From the NCBI RefSeq assembly GCF_046614695.1, contig NZ_JBKKHQ010000016.1, forward strand, positions 1-64,000: a stretch of DNA of 64,000 nucleotides, read 5' to 3'. Source of the DNA: Pokkaliibacter sp046614695. GTDB lineage: Bacteria > Pseudomonadota > Gammaproteobacteria > Pseudomonadales > Balneatricaceae. Below the pieces are notes generated by a model that made no database searches, was not told where the DNA came from, and saw nothing but the letters and a program-made list of their open reading frames with translations. The number at the start of each line of letters is the position of its first letter. Positions within the stretch are counted from its first letter, which is position 1. The position numbers and the translations under genes were made by a program. Below, one piece after another: positions 16,678 through 24,887 of the stretch.

Positions 16678-16710
16678 AAAAAAGCCCTGACAGTGTCAGG
16701 GCTTTTTTTG
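16678..16710. terminator. bidirectional terminator
   Basis: AAAAAAGCCCTGA-CAGTG-TCAGGGCTTTTTTT between the convergent aldo/keto reductase and pepD genes. Confidence 0.9.
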
Positions 16711-16737
16711 TTGCGGCAATGTCAGTGCAGATGCGCG

Positions 16738-18195
16738 TCAGGCCGCCTTGGGAGCATCGGCGAGCAATGCCACCAGTAAGTCCCAGAAAGCGGCCACAGA
16801 GCTGATTTCGACCCGCTCGTTAGGTGAGTGGGCGCCACGGATAATCGGGCCGAAAGAAACCATATCCATCTGCGGATAAATCGCGCCGATGATGCCGCAC
16901 TCAAGGCCGGCATGAATCACTTTTACCGCCGCCTCATGACCAAACCGGGCAGCATGAACTGCCTGGAAACGCTGCAGCAAGGGGGAGGCCGGGTTGGGCG
17001 TCCAGCCGGGGTAACCATTATCCGAGGTGACAGTACAGCCCGCCAGACTAAACAACGCCTTGATGCGGTCGGCCAGCGTGCGGGTTGATGCATCACGCAG
17101 GCTGCGCACCAGTAAGCAGGCGCTGAAATTCCCGGACGCCAGATTGACGACGCCAAGATTATTGGAGGTTTCCACCACGCCCGGTACATCGGCGCTCATG
17201 CGTTCCACGCCGTGGGGTGCGGCAAAGAGTGCATTCAGTAGTGTGCGGGTATCGTCCTCACTCAAGCCTGCGCTGCCTTCTGCAGGAAGTTGGGTAATGT
17301 GAACGTTGGCATCCACACTGCTCAGCTCCTGTTGATACTGCGCCGCCAGGGTCTGGCAGAGATGGCTGAGGCTGGCCAGCGAACTTTCAGGCAGGGCAAT
17401 GCGTGCGCTGGCTTCACGAGGCAGGGCATTACGCAGGGTGCCGCCGTGAAAGTTGACCAGCGAGAAGCCGGTCTGTTCGCCCAGTGCAATAAGCAGTCTG
17501 ACCAACAGCTGGTTGGCGTTGCCCAGACCTTTGTGAATGTCCAGACCGGAGTGGCCACCACGCAGGCCTTTGACTTCGACCTGCTGAACTGTCCAGCCTT
17601 GAGGGATACTGCTTTCCAGAAAGTTGCGATGCACATTCACATCGGCACCGCCTGCGCAGCCCACATAGACTTCGCCGCGGTCTTCGGAATCAAGGTTTAA
17701 CAGCAGATCACTCCGCAGCCAGCCTGCTTTCAGCTCCAGTGCGCCGCGCATGCTGGTTTCTTCTTCAATGGTGAAGAGTGCTTCAATGGGGCCGTGAGCA
17801 ATCTCGGTACTTTCCAGTACGGCCAGCGCCGCCGCGACGCCCATGCCGTTGTCAGCGCCGAGTGTGGTATCGCTGGCATGTACCCAGCCGTCGATAATGC
17901 GGGGGCGAATAGGATCGCAGACGAAGTCATGATTCGTGCCTTCGTTTTGCTGGGCCACCATGTCGAGGTGCCCCTGCAGACAGATACTGGCGCGATCTTC
18001 CATGCCTGCGGTGGCGGCCTTGCGGATCAACAGGTTACCGGCATCATCGGTTTCGCACGTCAGGCCACGCTCTTCTGCCCAACGAATCAGCTTCTCACGC
18101 AGAGCCGCTTCATAGCCAGAAGGGCGAGGCGTGTTGCACAGCATCTGAAAATGCTTCCACAGCAGGGAAGGCGAAAGGTCGTGCAGTATAGTCAT
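16738..18195 (-). CDS. pepD: cytosol non-specific dipeptidase / aminoacyl-histidine dipeptidase
   Basis: 485 residues, the expected size for PepD (M20 family). The metal site is intact: LQGHLDMVAQ (His, Asp), the bridging Asp in TLGADNGMG, IEEETSMRGA (two Glu), LDSEDRGE and the C-terminal His in GAHSPNERV. It hydrolyses dipeptides such as Xaa-His in the cytoplasm using two zinc ions. The gene is monocistronic; the next gene upstream on the same strand begins 183 bp away behind a hairpin. Confidence 0.94.
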   Translation of the reverse strand: MTILHDLSPSLLWKHFQMLCNTPRPSGYEAALREKLIRWAEERGLTCETDDAGNLLIRKAATAGMEDRASICLQGHLDMVAQQNEGTNHDFVCDPIRPRIIDGWVHASDTTLGADNGMGVAAALAVLESTEIAHGPIEALFTIEEETSMRGALELKAGWLRSDLLLNLDSEDRGEVYVGCAGGADVNVHRNFLESSIPQGWTVQQVEVKGLRGGHSGLDIHKGLGNANQLLVRLLIALGEQTGFSLVNFHGGTLRNALPREASARIALPESSLASLSHLCQTLAAQYQQELSSVDANVHITQLPAEGSAGLSEDDTRTLLNALFAAPHGVERMSADVPGVVETSNNLGVVNLASGNFSACLLVRSLRDASTRTLADRIKALFSLAGCTVTSDNGYPGWTPNPASPLLQRFQAVHAARFGHEAAVKVIHAGLECGIIGAIYPQMDMVSFGPIIRGAHSPNERVEISSVAAFWDLLVALLADAPKAA

Positions 18196-18319
18196 GAGAG
18201 TCTCTGAACAGAAAAATCACTGGTGAAGGAGAGTTTCTCCAACGAGCTACGCATTGCTGAGCTGCGCAAAGGGTCACTATAGCAGACTTTAGCGGGTTGA
18301 AATTAACTGAATTGAGTTC

Positions 18320-18353
18320 ATTTCAGGGGCGAGGCGTTTTTCGCCCCTGAAAT
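18320..18353 (-). terminator. hairpin downstream of the M32 carboxypeptidase gene
   Basis: A perfect 13-bp stem (ATTTCAGGGGCGA / TCGCCCCTGAAAT) lies 25 bases past the stop codon. No T-run follows the stem, so it may act by mRNA stabilisation or Rho-assisted termination. Confidence 0.6.
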
Positions 18354-18378
18354 TACTCATAAATAACAGCGAGTTATA

Positions 18379-19872
18379 TCAGCCTTGCAGATAGCGCTGG
18401 CGCAGATGCTGGTGGAAGAAACGAGCATCCAGAGTGCTGCCGGTGGCGCGCTCCAATAGTTCATCCGTCGGGTAGCGGCTGCCTTGCGACCAGATGTTGC
18501 TGTTCAGCCAGCCAAATACCTCGTGAAGACGACCGTTTTCAATCAGGCTGCCCAGGTCTCCCAACTGGGACTGAATGCTGGCAGCCAGTTGTGCGGCAAT
18601 CAGTGCGCCGAGGGTGTAGCTGGGGAAATAGCCGAACGCCCCGTCAGTCCAGTGAATATCCTGCATGCAGCCATTACGGTAATCACCGACGGTGGAGAGA
18701 CCAAGGTAAGACTGCATCTTGTCGTTCCATACCTCGGGCAGATCATCCACTTCCAGACGGCCTTCAATCAGGTCACGCTCAATTTCATAACGCAGGATGA
18801 CATGGCAGGGGTACGTCACTTCGTCGGCATCAACACGAATCAGCCCCGGTTCGACCTGGCGATACAAACGCTGAAGATTGGTTGCATCCATGCCTGCACG
18901 TTCGCCAAGGTGCTGATGAATCTTGGGCAGGATGCTGGTGAGGAAGGCCGGATGACGCCCCAGCTGCATTTCAAAGAACAGACTTTGTGATTCATGAACG
19001 CCCATGGAGCGCGCTTCTGCCACCGGCTGGCCAAGAAGCGGGCGGGGCAGGTTCTGCTCATAACGGGCGTGGCCGGTCTCGTGAATAATCCCCATCAGGC
19101 TCTGGGTAAAGTCGCTGTCGCTATAGCGTGTGGTGATGCGGACATCTTCGGGAACACCGCCGCAGAAAGGATGGGTGGAAATATCCAGACGGCCGCGCTC
19201 GAAATCAAACCCCAGTATGCCCATGATTTCTCGCCCCAGCGTTTCCTGCGCAACAGGGGCAAAAGGCCCTTGAGGCTGGATCAGGGTATTTTCCCGCTGG
19301 CGGGCCACAACCGTGGTGATCAACTCCGGCAGCCAGGTTTTCATGTCATTGAAGAGGCTATCAATCCGTTCGGTCGTCATCCCCGGCTCATACAGATTCA
19401 TTAGCGCCTGGTAGGGGCTGCAACCTTGGGCTTCGGCGCGTAATTGCGCTTCCTGCCGGGAGATATTCACCACTTCCCGCAAGTTGGCGGCAAAGCCTTG
19501 CCAGTCGTTGGCCGGACGTTGTTGCCGCCAGGCATGCTCGCAACGGGCACCCGCCAGGGTTTTTGCGCGCAGTAGATCCGCAGGAAGGACACTGGCCTGC
19601 TGCCACTGGCGATGCATCTCGCGCAGATTGGCGCGAGCGTCTTCATCCAGCGATTCCTGCGCAGCCTCTGCCATCCAGTCCCCGGTTTGCGGGGCAGTCA
19701 GGGATTCATGACACAAAGATTCCAGCTCGGCGATCGCGTTGGCTCTTGCTTCCATGCTGCCAACTGGCATCATGCTAGCCTGATCCCAATGGGCCATGGC
19801 CAGCAGGTGACGGTAACCGTGTAAACGCTGGAACAGGCTTTGCAGATGGGTATAGGCAGAAGGACGCGACAT
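18379..19872 (-). CDS. M32-family metallocarboxypeptidase
   Basis: 497 residues with the zinc motif HEXXH in GIIHETGHARYEQ and the family pieces STHPFCGGVPEDVRITTRY, MGVHESQSLFFE and FGYFPSYTLGALIAAQL. This is the thermostable carboxypeptidase 1 family, which removes residues from peptide C-termini in the cytoplasm. With PepD downstream on the same strand it suggests a peptide-recycling pair, though a strong hairpin separates them. Confidence 0.94.
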   Translation of the reverse strand: MSRPSAYTHLQSLFQRLHGYRHLLAMAHWDQASMMPVGSMEARANAIAELESLCHESLTAPQTGDWMAEAAQESLDEDARANLREMHRQWQQASVLPADLLRAKTLAGARCEHAWRQQRPANDWQGFAANLREVVNISRQEAQLRAEAQGCSPYQALMNLYEPGMTTERIDSLFNDMKTWLPELITTVVARQRENTLIQPQGPFAPVAQETLGREIMGILGFDFERGRLDISTHPFCGGVPEDVRITTRYSDSDFTQSLMGIIHETGHARYEQNLPRPLLGQPVAEARSMGVHESQSLFFEMQLGRHPAFLTSILPKIHQHLGERAGMDATNLQRLYRQVEPGLIRVDADEVTYPCHVILRYEIERDLIEGRLEVDDLPEVWNDKMQSYLGLSTVGDYRNGCMQDIHWTDGAFGYFPSYTLGALIAAQLAASIQSQLGDLGSLIENGRLHEVFGWLNSNIWSQGSRYPTDELLERATGSTLDARFFHQHLRQRYLQG

Positions 19873-20009
19873 AACAACTCCAAGGCTGATTTTGGGCTTT
19901 CAGGCAGGATACTCCTGCTGGCGTCAAGCTCAAGTCACTGAACGGCTGGCAGGATGCCACCGTTTGCGCACGACAGATCTGCAGCCGCAGGCAGATCACG
20001 GGGAAAGCA

Positions 20010-20642
20010 ATGAAAGCACTATTCACTCAGGCCTGGCGATGCGTCGGGCTGATCGCTGTTGTGTTGCTGGCAGGTTGTGCCGGGCAATCCGTCAAGACCG
20101 CGCCAAAAGCCGCCTATAGTCATGGAGGCCTGTATGAGCAGGTGCCGCTGTCACCGGATGAGCAAATCTCGCTGATTGCTCTGGCAAAAACCCAGGTCGG
20201 CAAGCCCTATATCTGGGGAGCACAAACACCGGAGCGTGGCTTTGACTGCTCCGGCTTGCTGGTCTGGGGCTATGATCGTCTGGGCATGGGCCGCTTCCGC
20301 TATAAGGACAGCACCGTCAATGATGTCACCGCAGACTCTCTTTATAAGTACAACTCTTATCCCCTGACCGATCTGGTGCAGCTGCGCCAGGGCGACTTCA
20401 TTTTCTTCGATCCCAAGAACCAGGGTTATGAAACCCATGTGGCACTGTTCTCCCACATTGATAACCTGGGCCGTATCTGGGTGTGGGATGCCTCATCCTC
20501 TGCGGGGCGCACCAGCCAGCGTCCGCTACCCAACTTCTGGAATATGCGCCCGGTCTTTGGTCGTCCGATGAAACTGATTCCCGCCACGGGTGAGCGAGTT
20601 GCTGCAGGTTTTCGTGCAGGCCCGGTGATGGTCGTCAACTGA
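20010..20642 (+). CDS. NlpC/P60-family lipoprotein, putative cell-wall peptidase
   Basis: 210 residues. The lipobox LAGC places the lipidated Cys at 23. The NlpC/P60 domain runs from about 52 to 185: catalytic Cys80 in RGFDCSGL, His143 in YETHVALFS, and a third polar position probably Asp160 in VWDASS, where the family more often has His, Asn or Gln. Such enzymes cut peptide cross-links in murein from the outer-membrane face. RFRYKDST after the active site is atypical, so substrate preference may differ from E. coli Spr/MepS. Confidence 0.86.
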   Translation: MKALFTQAWRCVGLIAVVLLAGCAGQSVKTAPKAAYSHGGLYEQVPLSPDEQISLIALAKTQVGKPYIWGAQTPERGFDCSGLLVWGYDRLGMGRFRYKDSTVNDVTADSLYKYNSYPLTDLVQLRQGDFIFFDPKNQGYETHVALFSHIDNLGRIWVWDASSSAGRTSQRPLPNFWNMRPVFGRPMKLIPATGERVAAGFRAGPVMVVN

Positions 20643-20800
20643 TTGACACACGTCCGCCGGGTGTTCAGTGTGAGACCCTTGAGCCATTCATGACAGAGTT
20701 TTGACGCAAGGAGTTCTCGACGGTCATGCGGACATCGGCGAGAATGCCGCGACTTTTTGGAATGCGCCTCGCCCGTTTGGCCAGGCAGGTGAAGGCAGCT

Positions 20801-21571
20801 ATGTCGCAGGAAATTGAACACTGGCGCAGTTATGACGAATGGGGTGTGATCCGCGTGGTGGATCAGGGGCCTTACCGCTTTCTGTGCTTCAATGATGAGT
20901 TAATGACCGAGCAGTCCTGCATGATTACCCACATGCCGGAATGGATCGAGTTTGATTATGTGCAGGCCATGCTGCTAAGCGCCGCGTTGCACGCCAGTCC
21001 CAGGCGTGCGCTGCTGTTTGGCCTGGGTGGCGCGACGCTCGCCAATGCCTTGCGGCGTTTCTTCCCATCGCTGGAAATGGACATTGTTGAGCTTCGGCCT
21101 GATGTGCTGACCATTGCCGAGCGCTTCTTTCATTTCAACGCGGATGATCCCTTAACTCATGTGCATATCACTGATGCCCTTGAGTACCTCGGTCGTCCGG
21201 ATCTTCCTCAGTATGATCTGATTCTCTGCGACATTTACCTTGAAGAAGGGATGGCAACCGCGCAGGGAACGGGGCCTTTCGTCGAGCTCTGTAATCGTCT
21301 GTTGGCGCCGAAAGGCATCATCATTTATAACCAGTGGCAGCTGGGTGAAACCGGCCGCCCTACCAATGAAGCGCTTTTTGCGGCGCACTATCCTGACCGT
21401 TACTGGTTGCTGCCAGTGGATGAAGGCAATGTGGCGGTTGTCGCTTTTCTCGACGATGTGCTGGACTGGCCGCTACCGAAAGAAGAGATCGATCGCATCA
21501 AGCAGCTTGGACGACAGCACCAGATCACGGTGGGTCGTTTGATGAGCCGGCTGTCGCCACCCAAGCGTTAA
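20801..21571 (+). CDS. spermidine-synthase-fold SAM-dependent protein
   Basis: 256 residues from the ATG at 20801, which has GAAGG 5 bases upstream; an in-frame ATG at 20726 (AAGGAG, spacing 12) would add 25 basic residues. A Rossmann domain with the nucleotide-binding turn ALLFGLGGATLANALRRFFP, an acidic second strand MDIVELRPDVL and LILCDIYLEEG gives the spermidine/spermine synthase-like fold. The usual GGGDG and D-[ST]-x-D-P catalytic patterns are altered, so aminopropyl transfer is uncertain. It may be one of the orphan spermidine synthase-like methyltransferases common in Gammaproteobacteria. Confidence 0.72.
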   Translation: MSQEIEHWRSYDEWGVIRVVDQGPYRFLCFNDELMTEQSCMITHMPEWIEFDYVQAMLLSAALHASPRRALLFGLGGATLANALRRFFPSLEMDIVELRPDVLTIAERFFHFNADDPLTHVHITDALEYLGRPDLPQYDLILCDIYLEEGMATAQGTGPFVELCNRLLAPKGIIIYNQWQLGETGRPTNEALFAAHYPDRYWLLPVDEGNVAVVAFLDDVLDWPLPKEEIDRIKQLGRQHQITVGRLMSRLSPPKR

Positions 21572-21758
21572 CTCCTTGGTTTCCTGTTTTTCCCTGCTCT
21601 GCTGCCGGGCATCAGAAACGCTCCGCAGCAGCCTCGCCATACACTGAAACAGCCCTGCTCTGGGACTGAAACATCTTCCTCCCCATATATGTCTTCATAG
21701 GAAAAATATGATGTGGTTTGTGGCCGCATCTGCAGTACCTGACATCAAGGAGGACGAT

Positions 21759-21944
21759 ATGGAATTTGGTTACGGCGGTCTTTTCGGACTAATTGTCCTG
21801 GCGCTGGATATCATGGCTATCGCCAGTATTTTGAAAAGCTCTTACAGCGGTGTCGGCAAATTCTGCTGGATTCTGGCAGTGCTGATTCTGCCAATTCTCG
21901 GCATGCTGCTGTACTTCATCTTTGGCCGTAAAGGCACGGTTTAG
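21759..21944 (+). CDS. PLDc_N-domain small membrane protein
   Basis: 61 residues from an ATG with AAGGAGG 5 bases upstream. Two helices (LFGLIVLALDIMAIASIL and FCWILAVLILPILGMLLYFIFG) match the phospholipase D N-terminal (PLDc_N) module seen in cardiolipin synthases, here standing alone with no catalytic HKD domains. It is a minimal inner-membrane protein of unknown role. Confidence 0.82.
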   Translation: MEFGYGGLFGLIVLALDIMAIASILKSSYSGVGKFCWILAVLILPILGMLLYFIFGRKGTV

Positions 21945-22053
21945 TTGATTTACAGCTGATTTTGACGCTGCCCTACGATGGGGCGGTCAGGAGGCGTCGC
22001 TGGCAACATGGCCAGTGATGTTATGGACAAGGAAAAACAGGAAGGAAAATGTC

Positions 22054-22257
22054 ATGAAATCACTGACTACTAAAATGGCTGCGGTTGCGCTGACAGCAAT
22101 GATGGGTTTTGGTCTGGCTGCCTGCGATAACAACGATGGTCCTGCTGAGCAGATGGGCGAGAAAATCGATAATGCGACCACCGATGCAGGTAACGCAATC
22201 GAAGATGCCTGCGAAAAAACCAAAGAGAATGTGGGCGCCAGCGACACAGATTGCTAA
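22054..22257 (+). CDS. small acidic lipoprotein with C-terminal cysteine
   Basis: 67 residues from the ATG at 22054 (GAAGGA upstream). The lipobox GLAAC puts the anchored Cys near residue 24. The mature 44 residues are acidic and helix-forming (EQMGEKIDNATTDAGNAIE) with two more cysteines, in EDACEK and as the very last residue, which could form a disulfide. It loosely resembles entericidin-like and stress-related small lipoproteins. It has its own terminator. Confidence 0.72.
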   Translation: MKSLTTKMAAVALTAMMGFGLAACDNNDGPAEQMGEKIDNATTDAGNAIEDACEKTKENVGASDTDC

Positions 22258-22278
22258 GCAGTCGCTGGACCAACGAAG

Positions 22279-22303
22279 AAGCGCTCGATTGAGCGCTTTT
22301 TTT
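22279..22303 (+). terminator. terminator of the small lipoprotein gene
   Basis: AAGCGCTC-GATT-GAGCGCTT followed by a T-run. Confidence 0.88.
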
Positions 22304-22397
22304 ATGCCCGGAGAAAATCGGAAAGTCAGTCCGTGAGTGTTTTTCCTGATTGAGCGCTAATGCATGGCATCATGTCTGTCTCAAGGAGGAGTGTGTC

Positions 22398-22751
22398 ATG
22401 GAAAGCCGGAGAAAGTGGTGGCGCTGGCAGCGCGGACGTCAGCAAGGTGGTTATGACAAGCTGCTGTTGGCAACGCTTCGATGGCCAGTGCCCTGGGATT
22501 GCTATCTGTTGCGATTCCCTGAGGGCAGCGTGATACCGCCTCATCAGGATAAGGTCGTCACGGGAAGACACTTTCGGCTCAATATTGTCCTGCGTAAGGC
22601 GAAGCGGGGCGGTGAATTTGTTTGCTCGCAGACCCTCTTTAGTACTTCACGTATCAAGCTTTTTCGTCCGGATAAGGTGATTCATGAAGTCAGTCGGGTT
22701 GAGCAAGGGTCGAGATATCTGCTCGGTATTGGCTGGGTTCTCAAGCAATAA
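22398..22751 (+). CDS. mini 2OG-Fe(II) oxygenase-like protein
   Basis: 117 residues starting at the ATG at 22398, with AAGGAGG 8 bases upstream. The double-stranded beta-helix iron site is recognisable: His-x-Asp in PPHQDKV, a distal His in KVIHEVS, and an Arg eight residues later (GSRYLLG) in the place that binds 2-oxoglutarate. The N-terminus is rich in Trp and Arg (RRKWWRWQRGRQQ). At this size it is close to a bare catalytic core. The substrate is unknown; protein or small-molecule hydroxylation is the family's usual chemistry. Confidence 0.68.
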   Translation: MESRRKWWRWQRGRQQGGYDKLLLATLRWPVPWDCYLLRFPEGSVIPPHQDKVVTGRHFRLNIVLRKAKRGGEFVCSQTLFSTSRIKLFRPDKVIHEVSRVEQGSRYLLGIGWVLKQ

Positions 22752-22847
22752 AGGCGGTAAATTCCCCAGAACTGTGGTGTGCTCTTTGGCTCCCTTGAGG
22801 TAGGATGCGGCGTTTTTGCTATTTGCTTGATGCTCTCAGGGAAGAGA

Positions 22848-23150
22848 ATGATGTTTATTGATGTGGTTGTTCAGGGACTATTTTGTGGTCTGGCGTTGTG
22901 GATCAGCGGCAGATTGATTCGGGCGGAGATCGGCTTTCTTGCGGCAGTGATGGCTTCCGCTATCACCACCCTCATTTCTTACTGGCTGCCCATGGGATGG
23001 TTGCTCTATGGCCTGGTGCTGTGCATTAGCCTCAAGCTGTTGTCAGATGTACGCATCTGGCCCGATATGGTTTTGCTGGTACTGGTCGGATGGCTGGTGT
23101 CCTTTGCACTAAGCGGGCTTTTGGTGGCCGGGCTAGTCGCCTGGATCTGA
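22848..23150 (+). CDS. small hydrophobic membrane protein, unknown
   Basis: 100 residues from the ATG pair at 22848, with AGGGA about 7 bases upstream; a longer frame from 22779 is open but lacks a ribosome site. Almost the whole chain is hydrophobic, with about four helices and the charged turn GRLIRAEIG. I recognise no family. It follows the oxygenase gene in the same direction by 96 bp and converges on the acyltransferase gene. Confidence 0.5.
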   Translation: MMFIDVVVQGLFCGLALWISGRLIRAEIGFLAAVMASAITTLISYWLPMGWLLYGLVLCISLKLLSDVRIWPDMVLLVLVGWLVSFALSGLLVAGLVAWI

Positions 23151-23204
23151 CTGTCGCTTGTTTCTGCAAAGCCTGACAATCGGCTGCTCTGGGCGCACGA
23201 GGCG

Positions 23205-24143
23205 TCACAACATGACGCCTACCCGACGATTAAGTTTCATGATGACGGCCGACGCCACCAGAGAAAGCAACGTGACCGCCAGTGTCAGTGGGGTGGCTTT
23301 CAGCGGCGTGAAGTCTTGCAGCAGCATTAGCAGCGCTGGGTGCACAAAGTAGAGCGCGTTGGAATAGCTACCCAGCGAGCGATTATCAGAAAGCCATGCC
23401 CGCTGCAAAGCAAAGACAAAGAGGGCAGGGCAGAGAACGGCGAGGGAAAGTAGCAGGTCAAAACCCGCATGGCCGTTACTGATGTCTTCATTCAGGGTGT
23501 TTTCCCCCAATAGCAGTAACAGACCCACGACAACCGCCGTTTGCACTGACTCATCGCTCAGGCGACGGTGCAGCTGGCAGCGGCGAATTAACACCCCCAT
23601 CAGGAAGAACGGCAGGCCAAAGAACAGGCCATTGCGATAGAGCGTGGTATGGTCCGGCATCAGGGTCTGCCAGGACTCATCCAGCCAGTCGTAACTCATG
23701 CCGTATTGCAGCGTGGTTCCCACTGCGAGACAGCCAACGGCCATGATGACCATCAGCGTCACTGAGCGCGCACGGCACAGGTAAACCACGAGAGCAGCCA
23801 CCAGCGTCGCGGGTAAATACCAGAGATGGTAGTAGCCAAAGAAAAGCGTCGAGGCCAGCGTTGCGGAGCTGTCCATGTCGGGCACCCAGAACGCCGAATA
23901 GATGAGCATCCATACGGCATAAAGTAAGGCCAGTCGCTTGAACCAGTGAGCGGGTGACTCACGATGTTGCCAGAAAAAGAAGCCGTTAATGATAAAGAAA
24001 ACCGGTACGGCGATGCGGAACAGTCCCTGAATAAGCAGGTAGGCGCCATCCTGGCTGATGTCGGTCATAAAGCCGGTGTGCAGGCCGATGACCATCAGGG
24101 CAAGGGTCAGTTTCAGGGTATCAAGAGCAATATTTCGCTGCAT
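23205..24143 (-). CDS. acyltransferase 3 (OafA/WecH-like) membrane protein
   Basis: 312 residues with about ten membrane helices. The N-terminus carries the family's catalytic region: ALDTLKLTLALMVIGLHTG with the key His in helix 1, then RIAVPVFFIINGFFFW. These proteins move acyl (usually acetyl) groups across the inner membrane onto surface sugars. No glycan cluster adjoins it, so the target is unknown. Its length is typical of stand-alone members without a periplasmic SGNH domain. Confidence 0.87.
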   Translation of the reverse strand: MQRNIALDTLKLTLALMVIGLHTGFMTDISQDGAYLLIQGLFRIAVPVFFIINGFFFWQHRESPAHWFKRLALLYAVWMLIYSAFWVPDMDSSATLASTLFFGYYHLWYLPATLVAALVVYLCRARSVTLMVIMAVGCLAVGTTLQYGMSYDWLDESWQTLMPDHTTLYRNGLFFGLPFFLMGVLIRRCQLHRRLSDESVQTAVVVGLLLLLGENTLNEDISNGHAGFDLLLSLAVLCPALFVFALQRAWLSDNRSLGSYSNALYFVHPALLMLLQDFTPLKATPLTLAVTLLSLVASAVIMKLNRRVGVML

Positions 24144-24410
24144 CCTGGCCTCCAGCGAGGTGACCGTCCTGGTCGGGAGTAAGGGTTAACAGCTCTATTC
24201 TCTACAGACCGACGGTAATGAGGGTTTCTAACTGGTTGGAGGCTTATCTAAATATTGCAGTGCTGTGTCTTGATGCGAGAGTGGGCCTTTAGCGCCTTAT
24301 CTGTGTCTAAAGCATTGCTTTTGTGTGTACTTATGTAAAAATTGCCGTTCGTCGGGCTTTCTGCCTGAATCCAACCAGCGATCATGGAAAAGACACACAA
24401 GGAGTCAACG

Positions 24411-24785
24411 ATGGAATGGTATTTATCCGGATGGAGACAGTATGCGAATTTTTCCGGACGGGCACGCCGTCAGGAATACTGGATGTTCACTTTGATCAAC
24501 CTGATTGCCTTTTTCGTCTGTGGTGTCATTGATTCGATCCTGACCATGGGTCTGTTATCGATGGTCTATGGGCTGGCTGTTATCCTGCCAGGACTGGCGA
24601 TGATTGTCCGCCGTTTGCATGATACCGGGCGTTCGGGCTGGTGGTTCTTGGTATCCTTTATTCCCGCAATCGGCGGCATTATTCTTTTCATCTTTCTGGT
24701 GCTGGATAGTCAGCCAGGTGCCAATGAATACGGCGAGAACCCCAAAGGGGTAAAAGCTGTGCTGGCCGATGGCGCAGTGATTTAA
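24411..24785 (+). CDS. DUF805-family membrane protein
   Basis: 124 residues from the ATG at 24411, with AAGGAG 6 bases upstream. It shows the DUF805 hallmarks: an amphipathic N-terminus (WRQYANFSGRARRQEYW), three or four helices and the conserved VRRLHDTGRSGWW loop, ending in a soluble tail (PGANEYGENPKG). The family is widespread in bacterial inner membranes with no agreed function. Monocistronic, followed by a terminator. Confidence 0.88.
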   Translation: MEWYLSGWRQYANFSGRARRQEYWMFTLINLIAFFVCGVIDSILTMGLLSMVYGLAVILPGLAMIVRRLHDTGRSGWWFLVSFIPAIGGIILFIFLVLDSQPGANEYGENPKGVKAVLADGAVI

Positions 24786-24796
24786 GTTTACGTCGA

Positions 24797-24828
24797 ATAA
24801 AAAGCCCCGCAATCGCGGGGCTTTTTTA
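24797..24828. terminator. bidirectional terminator
   Basis: AAAAAGCCCCGC-AATC-GCGGGGCTTTTTT between the convergent DUF805 and phoX genes. Confidence 0.9.
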
Positions 24829-24887
24829 TGGGTCAGCATTCCAGGGTAATGTAGCCAGTCATGCCGCTACGCAGCCTTTTTGGCCGT

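Noticed and set aside
21708..21758. Longer start for the PLDc_N protein at 21708
   Set aside because: AAGGAGG sits inside that extension, 5 bases before the ATG at 21759, and the family begins there.
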